NCBI GenBank assembly: GCA_013396525.1
Contig: VWYX01000200.1
Location: 1,033,496 to 1,097,495, forward strand
From: Chaetorhynchus papuensis
Taxonomy: Eukaryota > Chordata > Aves > Passeriformes > Rhipiduridae
Direction of reading: 5' to 3'
Length of the DNA: 64,000 nt
Shown here in pieces: positions 51,501 through 63,999 of the stretch (positions are counted from its first letter, which is position 1; each line of letters begins with the position of its first letter). The notes beneath the pieces are model-generated. The model was not told where the DNA came from and searched no databases. It was given only the letters and a program-made list of their open reading frames with translations. The position numbers were made by a program, and so were the translations under genes.

Positions 51501-51762
51501 AAATCTTAGTGCATTTTACTCTTCTCAGAAAACCCAGCTCTGGTCTCTAGTGTGTGCTCTTCCTTCCTTTGTTTTCTTTTTCAGCACTAAGGCAAATCTG
51601 TATTTACAGTCAGAGAGATGTGTAGGCTTTGTTTTTCTTATAAATTCCTGACTTATTTCACCCCAACCATTTATCTCAAGTTTAAGGTATTTGAAAATTG
51701 GGTAGTGACATGGCTTAAAGAAAAAGTACTTTTTATTTGTTTACATTTTAGAATAAACGTGT

Positions 51763-52400
51763 CTAAGTCGGAATAATGCTGTTGAAAAGACCAATGACTG
51801 AGTTGTCTTTCAGGTGTTTTTCCAATACCTCCCAGAGTAATCTTCTCCAAACCTTACCACACATTAAAGTGAGACTGACAGGCCTGTAGGTTCCAGCATC
51901 CTCCTTCTTGCCCTTCTTGAAAACTGGGACAACGTTCGTCAGCTTCCAGTCAGCTGGGACCTCTCTGGATTCCAAGGCTGCTCAAAAATCAAGAGAGCTT
52001 TTGCAATAACATCAGCCAAATCAAGAGAGCTTTTGCAGTAACATCAGCCAGATTTTTGAAGATTCTTGGATGAATCCCATCAGGTCCCATAGATTTTTAG
52101 GGATCCAGCTGGATCCCGCACAGTTTCAGGGTTGGCTGGGAATTATCATTCTTGCAGTCATGGTCCTCCAGCTCAGGGCACTGAGACCTCCTTGGCCCAT
52201 CATCCATACTGAAATCAGAGGCACAGAATGCATTAAACATCTCTGCCTTGTCCTTGTCTCTGTTTGTGAGGTGACCATCCTCATCCTGTAATGTGCCAAT
52301 GTTATTTTTACACTGCCCATTGCCATTAAGATACTTGAAAAAACTCTTTTTCTTTTCCCCCACAGTTCTAGCCAGCTCCCAGAGAGCCTCAGCTCTAGAC
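51763..52400 (-). mobile_element. CR1 LINE internal ORF2 fragment
   Basis: On the - strand this encodes the linker and RT start of CR1 ORF2. It has ELARTVGEKKKSFFKYLNG, then DEDGHLTNRDKDKAEMFNAF, then SQCPELEDHD (frame of 52097-52522). In the next frame (51763-51975) it has VPADWKLTNVVPVFKKGKK, EDAGTYRPVSL and LEKHLKDNSVIG. The fragment stops just after the VIG block, so the rest of RT, the C-terminus and the 3' tail are missing. That is unusual for a LINE, which normally loses its 5' end, and implies later deletion or rearrangement. A 32-bp tandem duplication (51987-52050) breaks the reading frame between the two parts. Confidence 0.9.
51987..52050. repeat. 32-bp tandem duplication inside the CR1 fragment
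   Basis: Two adjacent 32-bp copies (51987-52018 and 52019-52050) differ at a single base (CAATAAC versus CAGTAAC). Related CR1 sequence has one copy, so the duplication happened after insertion. The near identity suggests it is fairly recent relative to the element's age. Confidence 0.93.
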
Positions 52401-55400
52401 AAAAGGGAAGGGGCTTTAAAACAGTTTAGAAAGAAAAACTCACCACAGAAGGAAAGAAATAAAGGTGAGTGATGCATGAGCAAACACGGACTGAGAATCA
52501 GATTTATCATTAAAACATTCATATTATGGACCTGCCATGCTGTGGGACTGGGAGAACAAGTCCATCTTGCATACAGGAAGGCTGACTCTGGATTAACTAA
52601 ATATCATGCAAAAAGCCAGAAGTGCTGCCTCCATCACAGCCAGTACAACATCACAGCTTTCCCTTACCAGTTGGAGGACTGCAGAGAACAGGAAATTTTG
52701 AACAGGTGTTTATCTGCCTTGCAGTGGATGAAGGTCAAAATGTTGGTTTTCATATGAAGATGCAGATATTAAATCAGAAAGTATTAGGGCAGCCAAAGTC
52801 ATTCCAATCTATCTGCTTGGCTTATTTTTCTAGTGCATCCCTAAACATCTTTATTGACCAGGTAATCAAGCATATATGTTCTTGATCCCAGTACAAACTT
52901 GTCATCCTAAAACAGGATTTGCATTTACAGGTGGGTATCCATCATCCTTGTGTAGAAATTAAAACTAATATTAAAAATATGCATAGATTTCTGTAACGTG
53001 CTTGAAAGTATTCGTGCAGGAAGTAAAACTTTTTTATATTTATCAGAATTTTTCAAAGTATCTATACGTATTTTCTGGATATTTAGATTCACTGTTTTAA
53101 AATCTGTTCTTTGCACTGAAGTTCCTCTTCATCCCTCAGGTCTTATTAAAAGAAAAAGAAATTTAAAAGAAATAAAATTTTTAGACTGATAGGCCACTAG
53201 CAGATATTGTTGTTGAAAACAGTGTTAGGCAATTCTGAGAAATAACAGATGACACATGAACTTTTAAATGGGCCATCTCTGTAATTAAGGTGAGTCCAGA
53301 TGTGACCTCTAATTTCCTAAAAAGTTACTGCAATCCCTGAAAGAATGTAATAATTGTGAATTTCATACCTGCAAAGCCACCTCTTCTAGCATAGATAGAA
53401 GCATCAGGAAAAAAATCAGGAAACAATTCAAATGTCTTCTGTATCTGTTATTTTCTTTATATTTGTTTTTCCCTTGGGAAATAATGATTGTGGTTTTTTT
53501 CTTTTTAGATATATGTATTTATTATATAAAGGCCCTTGGAAAGGTTTTTCTCCATTTCATTGGAAGTTTTCTTGCCACACATCTTGCAAGGATGTAAGTC
53601 TGGTTGTATGATGAACACCCAATCTGCCTCTTGTTAATCATTTGCCATGTACCCTGTTTTCCATCTTCCTTCCTATTAAGTCCTCTTGATTAAACTTGAT
53701 TAAACTGTCTTCTTTTGTCTCACCTTTGCTCATCTGAAAGTCTGAATCTCTAAGCTCCTGACTAAGGCCCTCCCAGTCATAAAAAATAAGTTATATTTGA
53801 ATTTAGAGGGTTTGCTGTGGCTGAAGCATCCGGTTTTCTACTGATTCTGCAGCCCATATAGCTAGAGTTTCATTTATAGGTGAGGTGACTGAGAAAGTCT
53901 TCAGAAACATTGCCTAAATCTTCAGAGTCATGTGAAAATACCACAAACCACTCCATTCAAAATGTCTTGAGGCATATAGAACAGGAATTGAATGTCAGAT
54001 TCCGACATGGTGATTAAGTAAGCAAACTCTGACTGGTTGCCATGTAGCTTTCCTAGCTGTGACTCCTTGTTTGATGGGAAACTCCAGTAGTTGCCTGACT
54101 TGTTTCAGTGTCGACCAATGTGTTCCTGAAGCTCTGAGGAGTGTGCTCTGGACACACCTGATAAGTTCCAGTAGTGAGTCCCTATCCACCACTACAATGG
54201 AACTTTTTGGGTTGCTTTGTGATTTTTTAAGGTTTCCAGTCGCCACAGAGGTACCACTCAAGTAGTTCATGCCGGAAAAGGTCCCTCCCCAGCCTTGGCT
54301 CTGCCTAAGGACACAACATCCATCTTTTCAGAGAGTGTTTTCCTCTGAGGCTGGTACTGAAGTGTGGGAACTTCCTTTGTCTTTCTGGTGGAACTTGCAC
54401 AAAGGAATACCAGATTTGGGAGGTTAGGAGGAAACAGTACAAGGAAAAGTTTGTTTGTGTACCAGAAGTTAGAAAACTAATTTCCGAGGAGGAAATTTGG
54501 ACTCTGTTCCCACACACATATATGCTTATTCATCCTGTACAGAAAGCTCATGATGAGAGAGAAACGTAGGACCCATCTCCTAGGTGAGGGCAAATACTGT
54601 ACCAGAGCTGTGAGCTCTCCCTGGGTCTTTCTTCTTGGTTCAGTGCAGAATGCCTAACAGTGGTCCTGTTGCAGGACAAAGAGAGGAATAGTTCCACTCT
54701 TCAAATTTGTGCTGGTATTGGTTAGAGCTAGGGCTTTCGTACTTCCTGGATCCAACTACTAGACAATAAAAAAAAAAAAAGAAGCAAGGTAGAAAGTAAA
54801 GAAGTGCATTTCTTTGTAAGCGCAACCTACACTTTAGAAGAGGAAAAAAAGAAAGCTATCTTCATTTCTTTAAAAAAAATACCTGTAGTCTTAAAAAGCA
54901 GATTCTGACCTTTTGGTTGGGTGGATGCCAGGAGTCATCCTCTGGAAAGACATAGTATTTCAGGCTATGTATTCTGTTCTCAGTATTTATTAGTTCTATG
55001 TTCCCAGCATGCCATATTTTCAAAATCAGTCTAGAGCATGCATGGTGTTTAGGAAATAGTAAGAGTCATTTGCATTTTTGGTCCCATGCCTGGCAATTCC
55101 CACTGACCACTACGGGCAGTCTATGCAATACAACATTAGGAACGTGAGGCTCGTGGGTGCAAACCTGCAACTGTAAGACTCTCTATCTTGATGTGGGTTC
55201 AAGACTTTACCTGGGCTGGAGATCTGCCTTGTGGCCAAAATCCTGTGCTTTCAAGCCCTTATTGAATGTAGGTTCAAGTATTTTTTTCCAAAGACAAAAA
55301 GTAGATCAAAAATGGAAGAGGGGCCTGAACCCCTAATTTTCATTGTGGCTGTATACATGATGAATTTAATAACACCATCATTTTTTTTCTGAAAGAATTT

Positions 55401-57612
55401 CCATTATGTTCTTCAAGCAAGGCATTATATTGCATGGGTCTATTCATCAATGAGAACTGAAAGATTGTTATGAGACAAAAAGCTTTGTACTGGTCATAAT
55501 TATACAGAAAGACCAGAAATAAAACTAAAATATGTCTGTTATTTGCTACCATCTTCATTTAACAATTTCAATAAGAACTTGACTAAAAAAAACCTCACTA
55601 AAGATCCTTGATTTTTCTTGAAGACATTGTACCAGTTTGACCCTTTTTGCAAAATTCCTCTAGGAATTTCATAAGCACTGCTTTAATTTTTTGTTTTTAC
55701 CCAGCTTATCACATACAAAAGGTAATTTTACAGCCAGCAACATAAAGAGTATCCCAAGGACTTTTATAAAGATTTCAAGCAATACTTATTTGCTCTGTAA
55801 TGTAGCAGTGGTTTTATGAAACTATATATTTTTGTCATACAACCAATTGCTTTGCTGCAAATGTATTAAGTAGTATAGAGCTTTCAGTGGTCAAAGTGTT
55901 TCTAAAGGCTTTTACTATAATTAAATTGATTCTGCATATTGTGTATATAATGATAATTGTAATGGCACTATTATTAGAAGGAGGTTCTTTGGGGTTGATA
56001 ACTTGGAGGTCATTTTAAGACAGAAACTTTATCATTATTGTATCTTTTTTTTTATGTGAAGTACAAACTGCAAGACAAGACTTGAAGTTTGCTCATAATG
56101 TGTTTATTTTATAAATGGGGAAGAGGCGATTAGGGTTCATGAAATTAATCTCAGTCTCTGCAGGTGACATTTCTCATAGGTCTGCTATCAATTCCTGTTT
56201 GATATAACCTTTTCATTTTGTTGCCAGTACAATACAGGTTTTTTGCCACTCTGTACTTGGTCACTGCACGTTTGTGCAAGAGAGGAAGGACAAAATAGGT
56301 GAAATCCTATGGGGTTATGCTGACATGGAGAGAAGCAGCAAGAGATTGTAACAAGGTGACAGGACTTCTTTTTCTGGGACTGTACACATGTTCTTTTTCA
56401 GAGGGGCATTTATTAAGTCATTCTTTTATCTGAACCTCCCATGGCAAATCAGGGACAAGTGGAAATGCAGTTACTGGTTCTAGATGAAAAAAACAAACCC
56501 AAGGTCTTTGAAGCTCCTAAACACCCTTTTAGAATCCAAACTGTTACTGGACTACAAGAGAAAAGACCTTCATAGAAGAGATGAGACTCAGAAGTGATGG
56601 AAAAAAAAAGAGACTAAGAATAGGGGTAAAGCTGTCATTTTATAAGAAATTTTTTGCTATTAAATTATTTTGCTACTAAAGAACTTCAGAGAATATTGAA
56701 TAGGGAGAAACTTTTCCCATTGAAAGTAACTTGTCAATAAACCATTTAAAACTAGAGATAATATCACTTACTGAGCCATTTCATAAAATCATTATTCTTT
56801 TCTATTAGGAAGAAAGCTATAACAGTTGTATTGACAAAAATTCCTTTTAAATATAATTTTTCAGAAGCTGTCTAGAATGCCAAGGAAAGAGACAGAGATA
56901 TGAAACCTTCTAAAACAGATGATGTTTGCAATAGCAATGTGTTGCAAGGTTTGTGTAGAGGTCTTCACAAGATGGTTGGCAGTACTGAAAATTGCATCTT
57001 TGACACCTAACTTTATTTTGGCAGAAATTTATGACTTCTGGCTAAAACGAAGGCCCAGCTTGTTCAGCTCAGTCCTTATAACCTGTTGGAGCCTTGTGGG
57101 AACTGGGGGGTTGCATGGCTGATACCCTCACAGTTGGTCTCACTAACATCCTGAGATTCTTGGTCTTTTGATATTTTTTTATGTTTATTTTTCTTTAGCA
57201 GTTCATGTCAAACAAAGCAAGTGATTGCATTTCCTTATGACTAGCAAAGAAAGGCCTGAGCTGGGTTTTCTTGGCAGAGTCTTTGGCCAGTTTTACACAT
57301 GAATCCAGTTCCTCAGCAAATTGATAAAGGACAAAAACAGCTTTAAACACAGACAAGGGAGTTGGGGAGATGGTGGCTCTAAGCAGAGGTATGGGGAAAT
57401 TCTGGAACCTAAAATGAGGATTCTTTCCCAAAGAGAGCAGTTGAAATAAGAGAATCTGCCTTACCTACAGGTACCTCAGCTCCCTCCGCCAAAAGTGAGG
57501 GTGTCTGTGCAGCTATCTGAGGAAATATCTTGTGTTCCTGTCTCTGTTCTAGAGGAATATCCTAGACATGTCTTTTAGCCAATTTTGGAAGCAGAACACT
57601 GGACTGGACAGA

Positions 57613-57638
57613 CTTTTGGTCTAATCTTTTGGTCTAAT
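57613..57638. repeat. 13-bp perfect tandem duplication
   Basis: CTTTTGGTCTAAT occurs twice back to back. A small replication-slippage type duplication with no other feature attached. Confidence 0.85.
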
Positions 57639-58692
57639 AGTACAGACTGTGCTGTTCATTCTGCTCCTTTACTTCTATTTCTCCATGAATATCACATCTT
57701 TTACCCCCCTAAAGCCTCATTCGCCTCTTCTGCACCCAACAGTTAACTTGTCTCTGACAGCCCTCCCCAGGATGCCTGCTGATGTCTTGTTTTCTTGGGT
57801 CAGCTATCCTCCTGCTCAGTGCCCTCTCTGCTGCCATTGCATAAATCAGTTCTTCATGTGCCTCTGTGGAGGCTAGGGTTACACATAATATTACCACTAA
57901 ATTCCCTTTCCTTACAGTGAGTGGAGTTCACTGGAGCCTCAGATCCCTTTGTATGATCCTGTGTTCAATGCAATCAATGCTAACAAGAATTACAGGATTT
58001 TAGTCTATGTATACCTTTCTCTGTTTATTCACTGTAATGATTTCTGCATAAACTGCTTTGAAGTTTATGCCTCTCCACCAAGTTCATTTTTCAAGTAAGG
58101 AACATATTTTAATGCAGATAAATTGAGAATAGGTGCCTTTGTCTTGCCTCCCTCTGTGTTTGGGAATTCTTAAACCTTTCTGTGTAAAAACCTCTTGACC
58201 TACTTTTCCCTGAACTCTGTTCTGCAGTCCAAGGCAGAGTACACAAAGGGAAACCAAGACAAACATCCCTCAGAATGATGATTTCCCTCACTTGGTTTCC
58301 TGCATGGCTATTTGCTCTGTCACTGTGAGTCCTGATCAGCAGAAAGCTTTGTCCTGTATAAAAGTTTCTGTGAAGCTAATTTAGGGCACAGCAAGGGCCT
58401 CATTTAAGCCAAACAAAACCCAAGCGAAGCACAGAACACAGCAATCCAAGTGTTTTTGTTTTATGTCAGAGAAATGTATAAATATTTTACTGTAATTGTC
58501 TAGGAGGTTATGCTGAAATATCTCTTTCTTTGGAAAACAGGAAATAATCTTTCCTGAGGTCCATGATACTGTGTTGTTAGTGCAATCAACTTTATGAGAT
58601 AGCATCATTCAGGGCCCTGAGTTGGATCATTTTGGATTGTGTATCTCTTCTTTTCATTTCTTTAGTTTGCTTGGGGTTTGCTTTTGGTTTGG

Positions 58693-58709
58693 TGTTTTTT
58701 TTTTTTTTT
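58693..58709. repeat. Poly(T) tract
   Basis: An approximately 17-nt run of T preceded by a G/T-rich segment. A simple homopolymer. No CR1 or other retroelement body was recognised next to it. Confidence 0.8.
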
Positions 58710-59053
58710 AGGAGCTTTTTTCTAGGTCTGAAGACTTTCGTTTTGTCCTAAAGCCTTAAAAAGAAAGATTTATATATTTTTTTGAAATATTGAAACATTT
58801 CTCTAAATGGGAAAATGACAGCGTAATTGTAACTAGTCTATAGCCCTGTGGAATAGAAACATTGAGTTTCTGGGATCTGTTTAGCCCTAATGATTAAAGA
58901 ATATAGAAACAGACTCTTACATAAGTCTATGTGATACTATACAAAGGCTTAGCTTCACATTTCCTTATTGATTAATCTTTCTATTTGGCAAAATTTATGA
59001 CTTCTTTACCACACTGCAGAATTGTAGAATAAAAGACTACTACTATAACATAT

Positions 59054-59080
59054 TGTCCTGGGGTGTCTAAAACCAGGACA
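59054..59080. repeat. Small inverted repeat TGTCCTGG ... CCAGGACA
   Basis: Perfect 8-bp arms (59054-59061 and 59073-59080) flank an 11-nt spacer. The terminal TGTCCTGG resembles the starts of some avian endogenous-retrovirus LTRs, but no LTR body lies between the arms. This may be no more than a chance hairpin. Confidence 0.35.
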
Positions 59081-59951
59081 CATATACAGTATTTTCTGTC
59101 ATTAGTAGTGCTAAAATATAGTGTTTAAATAAATTACAGTTTTTCTTTGAATTGCACTTTGTTAATTTATCTGCAAGTATTGAAAATTCAAGCTTGTTAT
59201 AGGTTTCAAATTTATAGGGAACATTGCCCTACATCCACTAATCCCACCAGGATTTAGTTCATAGATGCTTCATTTTTGAAGCCCAAGCAGTGAAAAATTT
59301 AAAGCACCATGGCATTCAACAGGACTGTTGCTTTGTTCCAGGCTTAGACATGGTATTAAATACAAGTCTGAAGGGATGCAAACTGCTGTGAAGAATACAG
59401 TATATGAATTAATTCAGTATTTCAAATTGACATGCTGGTTACATGTAAAAAAATTTTTAGCTTTGATGTCTATAAAGAATGCACAACACAGTATAAAATC
59501 TCAGCATCTTCTTGATAATTTTGTATTACGTACTCTCTAGCTAATTTGTCAGGATCTTTGACTTCTGCCAAAAATGATGACTGCACTGTAATCCCTCTGA
59601 GTAGATGATGTATGCTTTCACAACTGTGTGCTGATCCCATGAAGTCAAAGTGAGAACACCCACTGGTCTTGCATGAGGGTCTGTACATGGAATATTGTCA
59701 CACAGGTGAGGCTTAGAAATGTTTTAGGTATCAAATGTGGATTTAGTGTGTTTAGGATCAAAACATGATCTTCTGGAATTTGGCATTATTTCCCACGGTA
59801 GGGGGTCAGCCCCTAGTTCAGGTTTTGCAGGGAAGAAGTTGTCACTAAAATAACTGTGGTGACTCATACAATGTGACTACCCTCCCGGTAACACAGTTTA
59901 TGACTAAACCTCAGTTGAAAACCAGGGTGAAACAAAATAAGCAGAGCAAAG

Positions 59952-59973
59952 AATAGCAAAGCAATAGCAAAGC
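59952..59973. repeat. 11-bp perfect tandem duplication
   Basis: AATAGCAAAGC occurs twice in direct succession within an A-rich stretch. It is a small slippage duplication. Confidence 0.85.
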
Positions 59974-60656
59974 AAAATGACCAGCTTCTTCAAAACTTGC
60001 AGACTGGTACAGGAAGATGCAAGCACTTGAAACAGGCTGACAGGTGCCAGCATGGCCAGAGAGAAAGGCATGGCAGGGCACTGCCACTTAGGCGGTGGCT
60101 GCGTCTGCACCCATTATTGCTTTCTTAGCTTCTTCCTTCAGCACAGCAAACTGCCTGAATTGCTGTGACTCATACTGGAGGTCAGAATGCTGCAAACTGC
60201 AAAGTGATGTCATTTAGGGCTCTGTCATGTGACCCTCTGGTCACTTATTACGCAGCTATGTGGAACTGGGATATTCTTGTAAAGCCCCTATGGGGGCTGT
60301 GCAGCTTTTGTGCTGAGTCAGCAGTTAGGGTGGCAAATGTTTTCCCAGTTTTCAATAACGGATAGAAGGACAGTCTTCTGTACCGTAGGTAGTTACAGGC
60401 CTGTCAGTTCCTGACATTGGTCACAGCCTGCATGAGTTCATGAGGGGAAAGTCCTGCTTATGACAAATTTAATCTCCTTTTATGACACCATTATCCAGCT
60501 GCTTGATCAGGAGAAGCCAGTTGCTGTAATCTTTAAGTCAAGTTTTTCAATACTGTCTCTCACAGAATACTTCTGGACAAAATATCCAGCTCACAGCTGG
60601 ATGAAATCATGTGATGGGTGAACAGCTGGCTCATGGATTGGGCATAAAGGGTTACA

Positions 60657-61304
60657 GTGACTGGGGTGGCATCAGGCTGGACACCTGTCACTGCTGAGAT
60701 TCCACAGGGCTCCATCCTTGGCTCAGTGCTCTTCAATAGCTCCATAAATAACTTGGACACAGGAGCTGAATGTATACTAAGGAAGTTTGCCAATGATGCA
60801 AAATTGGAGCTGGTGACTCCCCTGAAGGCAGAAAGGCCCTACACAGAGAGAGACCTCGACAAATCAGAGGACTGGGCAGCAGGGAGTGGGTTCTGCAGCT
60901 GGGATGGGACAACCCTGGATGTACAGACAGTCTGGGGAATGAGAGGCTGGAGAGAAGGGCTGCAAAAAATGACCTGGGAGATGCTGGTTGCTGGCAAGTT
61001 CAATACGAGCCAACAGTGCCCTGGCAGCCAGGAGGGCTGGGGTGCATCAGGGGGCAGGCACTGTGTCCTGGGGAACACGAGGCACAGCATGGCCAGCCAC
61101 CTGAGGAAGGGTACTGTCCCCCTCTACTCTGCACTCGGGTGGCTTCACCTCCAGTCCTGTGGGCAGTGCTGTGTGCCACAAGCTAAGAAGGATACAAAGC
61201 TTTTAGAGAGTGTCCAAAGAAGGACTACTAAGGCAATGAAGGGTCTGGAGAGGAATTTGTGTAAGGAGAATCTGAGGTCACTCGGCTTGTTCAGCCTGGA
61301 GTAG
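60657..61304 (+). pseudogene. CR1 ORF2 reverse-transcriptase remnant (215 codons open)
   Basis: This is the longest open frame of the window, but it is part of a dead CR1. It starts at an internal Met in the RT domain, includes the PQGSILGS block and the mutated FAND box, and ends at a premature TAG (61302-61304) where the family has Lys after the LFSLE block. Between about 60865 and 61010 the CR1-coding frame lies one register away (LGWDNPG and GNERLE there), so compensating indels let the open frame continue with non-homologous residues. It should not be annotated as a gene. Confidence 0.85.
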
Positions 61305-61346
61305 CGGAGACTGAGAGGAGACCTCATCACGATCTACAACTCCCTC

Positions 61347-61574
61347 ATGAGGAGAAGCAAAGGGGCAGGCACTGATCTCTTCTATCTGGTGACCAATGAG
61401 AGGATCCAAGGGAATGACCTAAAATTATGTCATGAGAGGTTGGATATTAGGAAAACTTTCTTCACCCAGAAGGTAGTTGAGCACTGGAACAGGTTCCCCA
61501 GGGAAATGGTCACAGCGCCAATCCTGACAGAGTTCAAGAAGTGTTTGTACAATACTCTAAGACACATGATGTGA
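61347..61574 (+). pseudogene. CR1 ORF2 C-terminal end (75 codons)
   Basis: This frame is in register with the 60657-61304 frame and separated from it only by the TAG at 61302 and the short stretch after it. It holds the conserved C-terminal blocks LVTNERIQGNDLKL, LDIRKTFFTQKVVEHWNR and TAPILTEFKKCL, and ends at the natural ORF2 stop position shortly before the CR1 3' UTR. It is non-functional as a separate protein. Confidence 0.85.
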
Positions 61575-61664
61575 TTTTTTGGATTTGTTCTGTGCAGGAG
61601 TTGGACTCAATGGTCCTAGTAAGTACCTTCCAGGTATTCTCTGATATTCTATTATTCTATGATT
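61575..61664 (+). repeat. CR1 3' UTR and octamer tail
   Basis: The element's short 3' untranslated end includes GTTGGACTCAATGGTCCTAG and three degenerate ATTCTATG-type units (about 61641-61664). CR1 ends in such octamers instead of poly(A), which fixes the orientation and 3' boundary of the copy. Confidence 0.9.
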
Positions 61665-63977
61665 TAATTGCTACTATTCCTTCCCATTTTCAAGTGTGTA
61701 TTTTTAAAAGTCAGTAACTGATTTGCTTTGTAATTCTGAAGCAAATAATTTTCAGAAGTATGAAAGATATGTAAAATGTTGGTAATACGTCAGCTCCTTA
61801 TCCCTACATGTATATGTAGCAAATATTGACCTTGAGGGAATAAAACTCAGCAATCATCCATAAATAAATCAATCTGACAGCAAGTTCACATAGTGCTGCA
61901 GGCAACATCTTGAAACAGGTTTGCCTGTAGTGAAATTTGAAAGTTTGGAAGAACGCAGTGTGAAAACAACACCTACAGTTTCATTGGGTTGGAAATGCCA
62001 GCATATCACAGATGAGACAAAACTCGGTGCTTTCTGTGTTGGGCATGGAGGAGAGTTAAAGATGGAATAGCATGCAGGTGCTGAAGTGTGGTACGAATCT
62101 TTCTTCACATTCCTGGAGAAAGGTCATTCAGCTACAAACACAGTGTCATCCTTATGGGAAATCATTTTTGTTGAAACTAAAATCTGATTTTAAATTGAAT
62201 AAAATACAGACTTGTGATGAGCTCTCTTTAATGTGGCACTTTAGGCAGTAAAAGATTGTTCCATATTGCAAACCCGATTCTATATTAAAGAATGGTTGAA
62301 TTTATAAACAAAGCTTTTGCATCAAGATAAGAATCTCTGACTGTATGTCTGTGGGGCAGAAATTCATCCTTGTGATAAAAAGAGCTGCATTGACACTTAG
62401 GAAATGTGTGTTTCAGTCCTGATCCTGCCTCAGATTTCCTGTATTATCTTTGAAAACTTAGTCTTTTTTTTTAACTGTAAAACTAGGATGAGACAATTTC
62501 CTCTAAAACATTCTTCAGTTTATAAACACTCTCAGTGAAGGACACTTGCATGGTGTGTGTCCTGCCTTGACCTTGAGTACATGAAGGTCCTAAGACATGC
62601 TGTAATAAAAATAAAAACTGTACAAGTGCAGAAGGTGCCATTTGGTACAGAAAATTCTGTTTTGACAAAATTAACAATATTTTGGAGCTTGGCTAAGATG
62701 TTCGTGACATTTCCACGTGGGATTTTTCCCATTTGGAGAATAAGGTTTCCAAAGAAAGTTCTCATAACATATTTAGCATGCACACGTTTTCAAAAAGAGG
62801 TATTTAAAATTTACATTTTGGGAGAAATTATGTATCTGTGTTTTTCTTCTGAATGAAGAACAAAAACATTGACATGTCAATATGTCAGTGAACTGGAGGA
62901 AACTAGTATTTACAAGATGAAAGTACTCCAAATTCCATTGAAATTAATTTTCTTTACTGAGAATTCAGTTAAGGTTTCCTTTCTTCTGTGGAAAGTTAAT
63001 GCTAAAATGTATTCGATATCTTGACCTCATTATCTTTTGTTTGCTTTTACCCTAATGTTGATGCTTTTTCAATATTTTCAGCTTACTTTTGTGTGCATGC
63101 TCTGTAGCAGCCACTTGAAAATGCAGTAGTATTTACAAAAATAAAAGGAAACAAGTCTGGATAGAGATTCTTATTGCAGAAATATCTTTACAATGCAGAG
63201 TCTTGCTTATGCTCTTACAATGCATTTTCCCTGTGATTTATGAACAATGTATGCACAGCAGTTGCTGTTGAAGTAGTATGAAGGAAAATTAAGTTTGTAA
63301 GGATATCCGCTGTGGTAAAACGTTAGTGAATCACAGCTAATTCAAAGATAATATCGTGTCCTGTTTCCTTTTTATTGCCTTCTGCAGCCTCATCTTCAAG
63401 ATGATTGTCTGTAGTAATACCTATTTGGTTTGCCTAGTTCTACAGGAACAGTTTTGGGACACTCAGCTTTAAACTGGCACTGAAATTTTATTTGCTTTGC
63501 TTTTCTTTTGGAATTTAAAATTTAAAACTGCAGGGATTGAAAAAACAGCAATGTCATGCATATCATTCCTTATTCTACCAATGAAGCAGTGATGAGAAGT
63601 AATAATTTAAGTTAATACTCCTTCTGAACATTAACAGTTCTAAATCTGCACAATTCAGAGAAAGGAATGTGTTGTTTAACACAGTCTTCTGTCTGGCGAA
63701 TAAGTTTTCAAAGGACAATGTTTTTCAACAGATTTTTCCTTTGGGATAAATAATCACTGGCAATGAACAAGGAACTGGAAAAAGTAATATTCCTGAGCAA
63801 TATATCAGAGTATTTTGGAAATGTTTTGAGCTGTTAATAGCTTTTGCCAAGAAAAATAGGAAGGACAGGAAACTATGACAAAAAAGGTTGCTGAAAAATA
63901 ACAGAAAAATCATAAATTCTCATGTAAGCTTATGCCCAGGCAAGCAGAAAAGCATTTGCCTCTTCTGCTTTTTTTTT
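61665..63977. other. Non-coding sequence, no gene seen
   Basis: About 2.3 kb of AT-rich unique-looking DNA. Overlapping open frames of up to 99 codons occur near 62480-62860 on both strands, without recognised motifs. No RNA gene or transposon was identified. Confidence 0.55.
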
Positions 63978-63999
63978 GTTTGTTTGTTTGTTTGTTTTT
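63978..63999. repeat. (GTTT)5 microsatellite at the window edge
   Basis: Five GTTT units preceded by a T run and cut off by the window end. It may continue beyond 64000. Confidence 0.85.

Larger units (their letters stand above)
52401..60314. other. Non-coding sequence, no gene seen
   Basis: About 7.9 kb of mostly AT-rich DNA. Open frames are about 93 codons or fewer. A 91-codon frame on the - strand (53995-54270) looks somewhat protein-like but matches nothing I recognise. Small duplications occur at 53685-53704 (10 bp x2), 57613-57638 (13 bp x2) and 59952-59973 (11 bp x2). Poly(A) and poly(T) runs lie at about 54768-54780 and 58693-58709. Confidence 0.6.
60315..61664 (+). mobile_element. 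CR1 LINE, 5'-truncated copy with RT and tail
   Basis: A 1.35-kb CR1 copy starting inside the RT domain and running to the 3' tail. Blocks in order are VANVFPVF (from about 60331), a shifted YRPVS-like stretch (60394), TNLISFYD-like sequence (about 60463) and VSHRILLDKI (about 60555). Then come VASGWTPVTAEIPQGSILGS (60666-60725), FAND at the catalytic box (60786-60797), LYSAL, KKDTKLLESVQRR, LGLFSLE and LDIRKTFFTQKVVEHWNRFP. ORF2 ends at a TGA (61572-61574), followed by a short 3' UTR and ATTCTATG-like octamers (to 61664). The copy is inactive. It has in-frame stops at 60612, 60645 and 61302, frameshifts between about 60545 and 61010, and the first aspartate of the catalytic pair is replaced by asparagine (AAT at 60792). 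5' truncation is the usual fate of CR1 insertions. Confidence 0.95.

Noticed and set aside
59054..59080. LTR ends of an endogenous retrovirus
   Set aside because: Only the 8-bp inverted termini are present, with an 11-nt spacer. There is no LTR body, polyadenylation signal or internal retroviral sequence.
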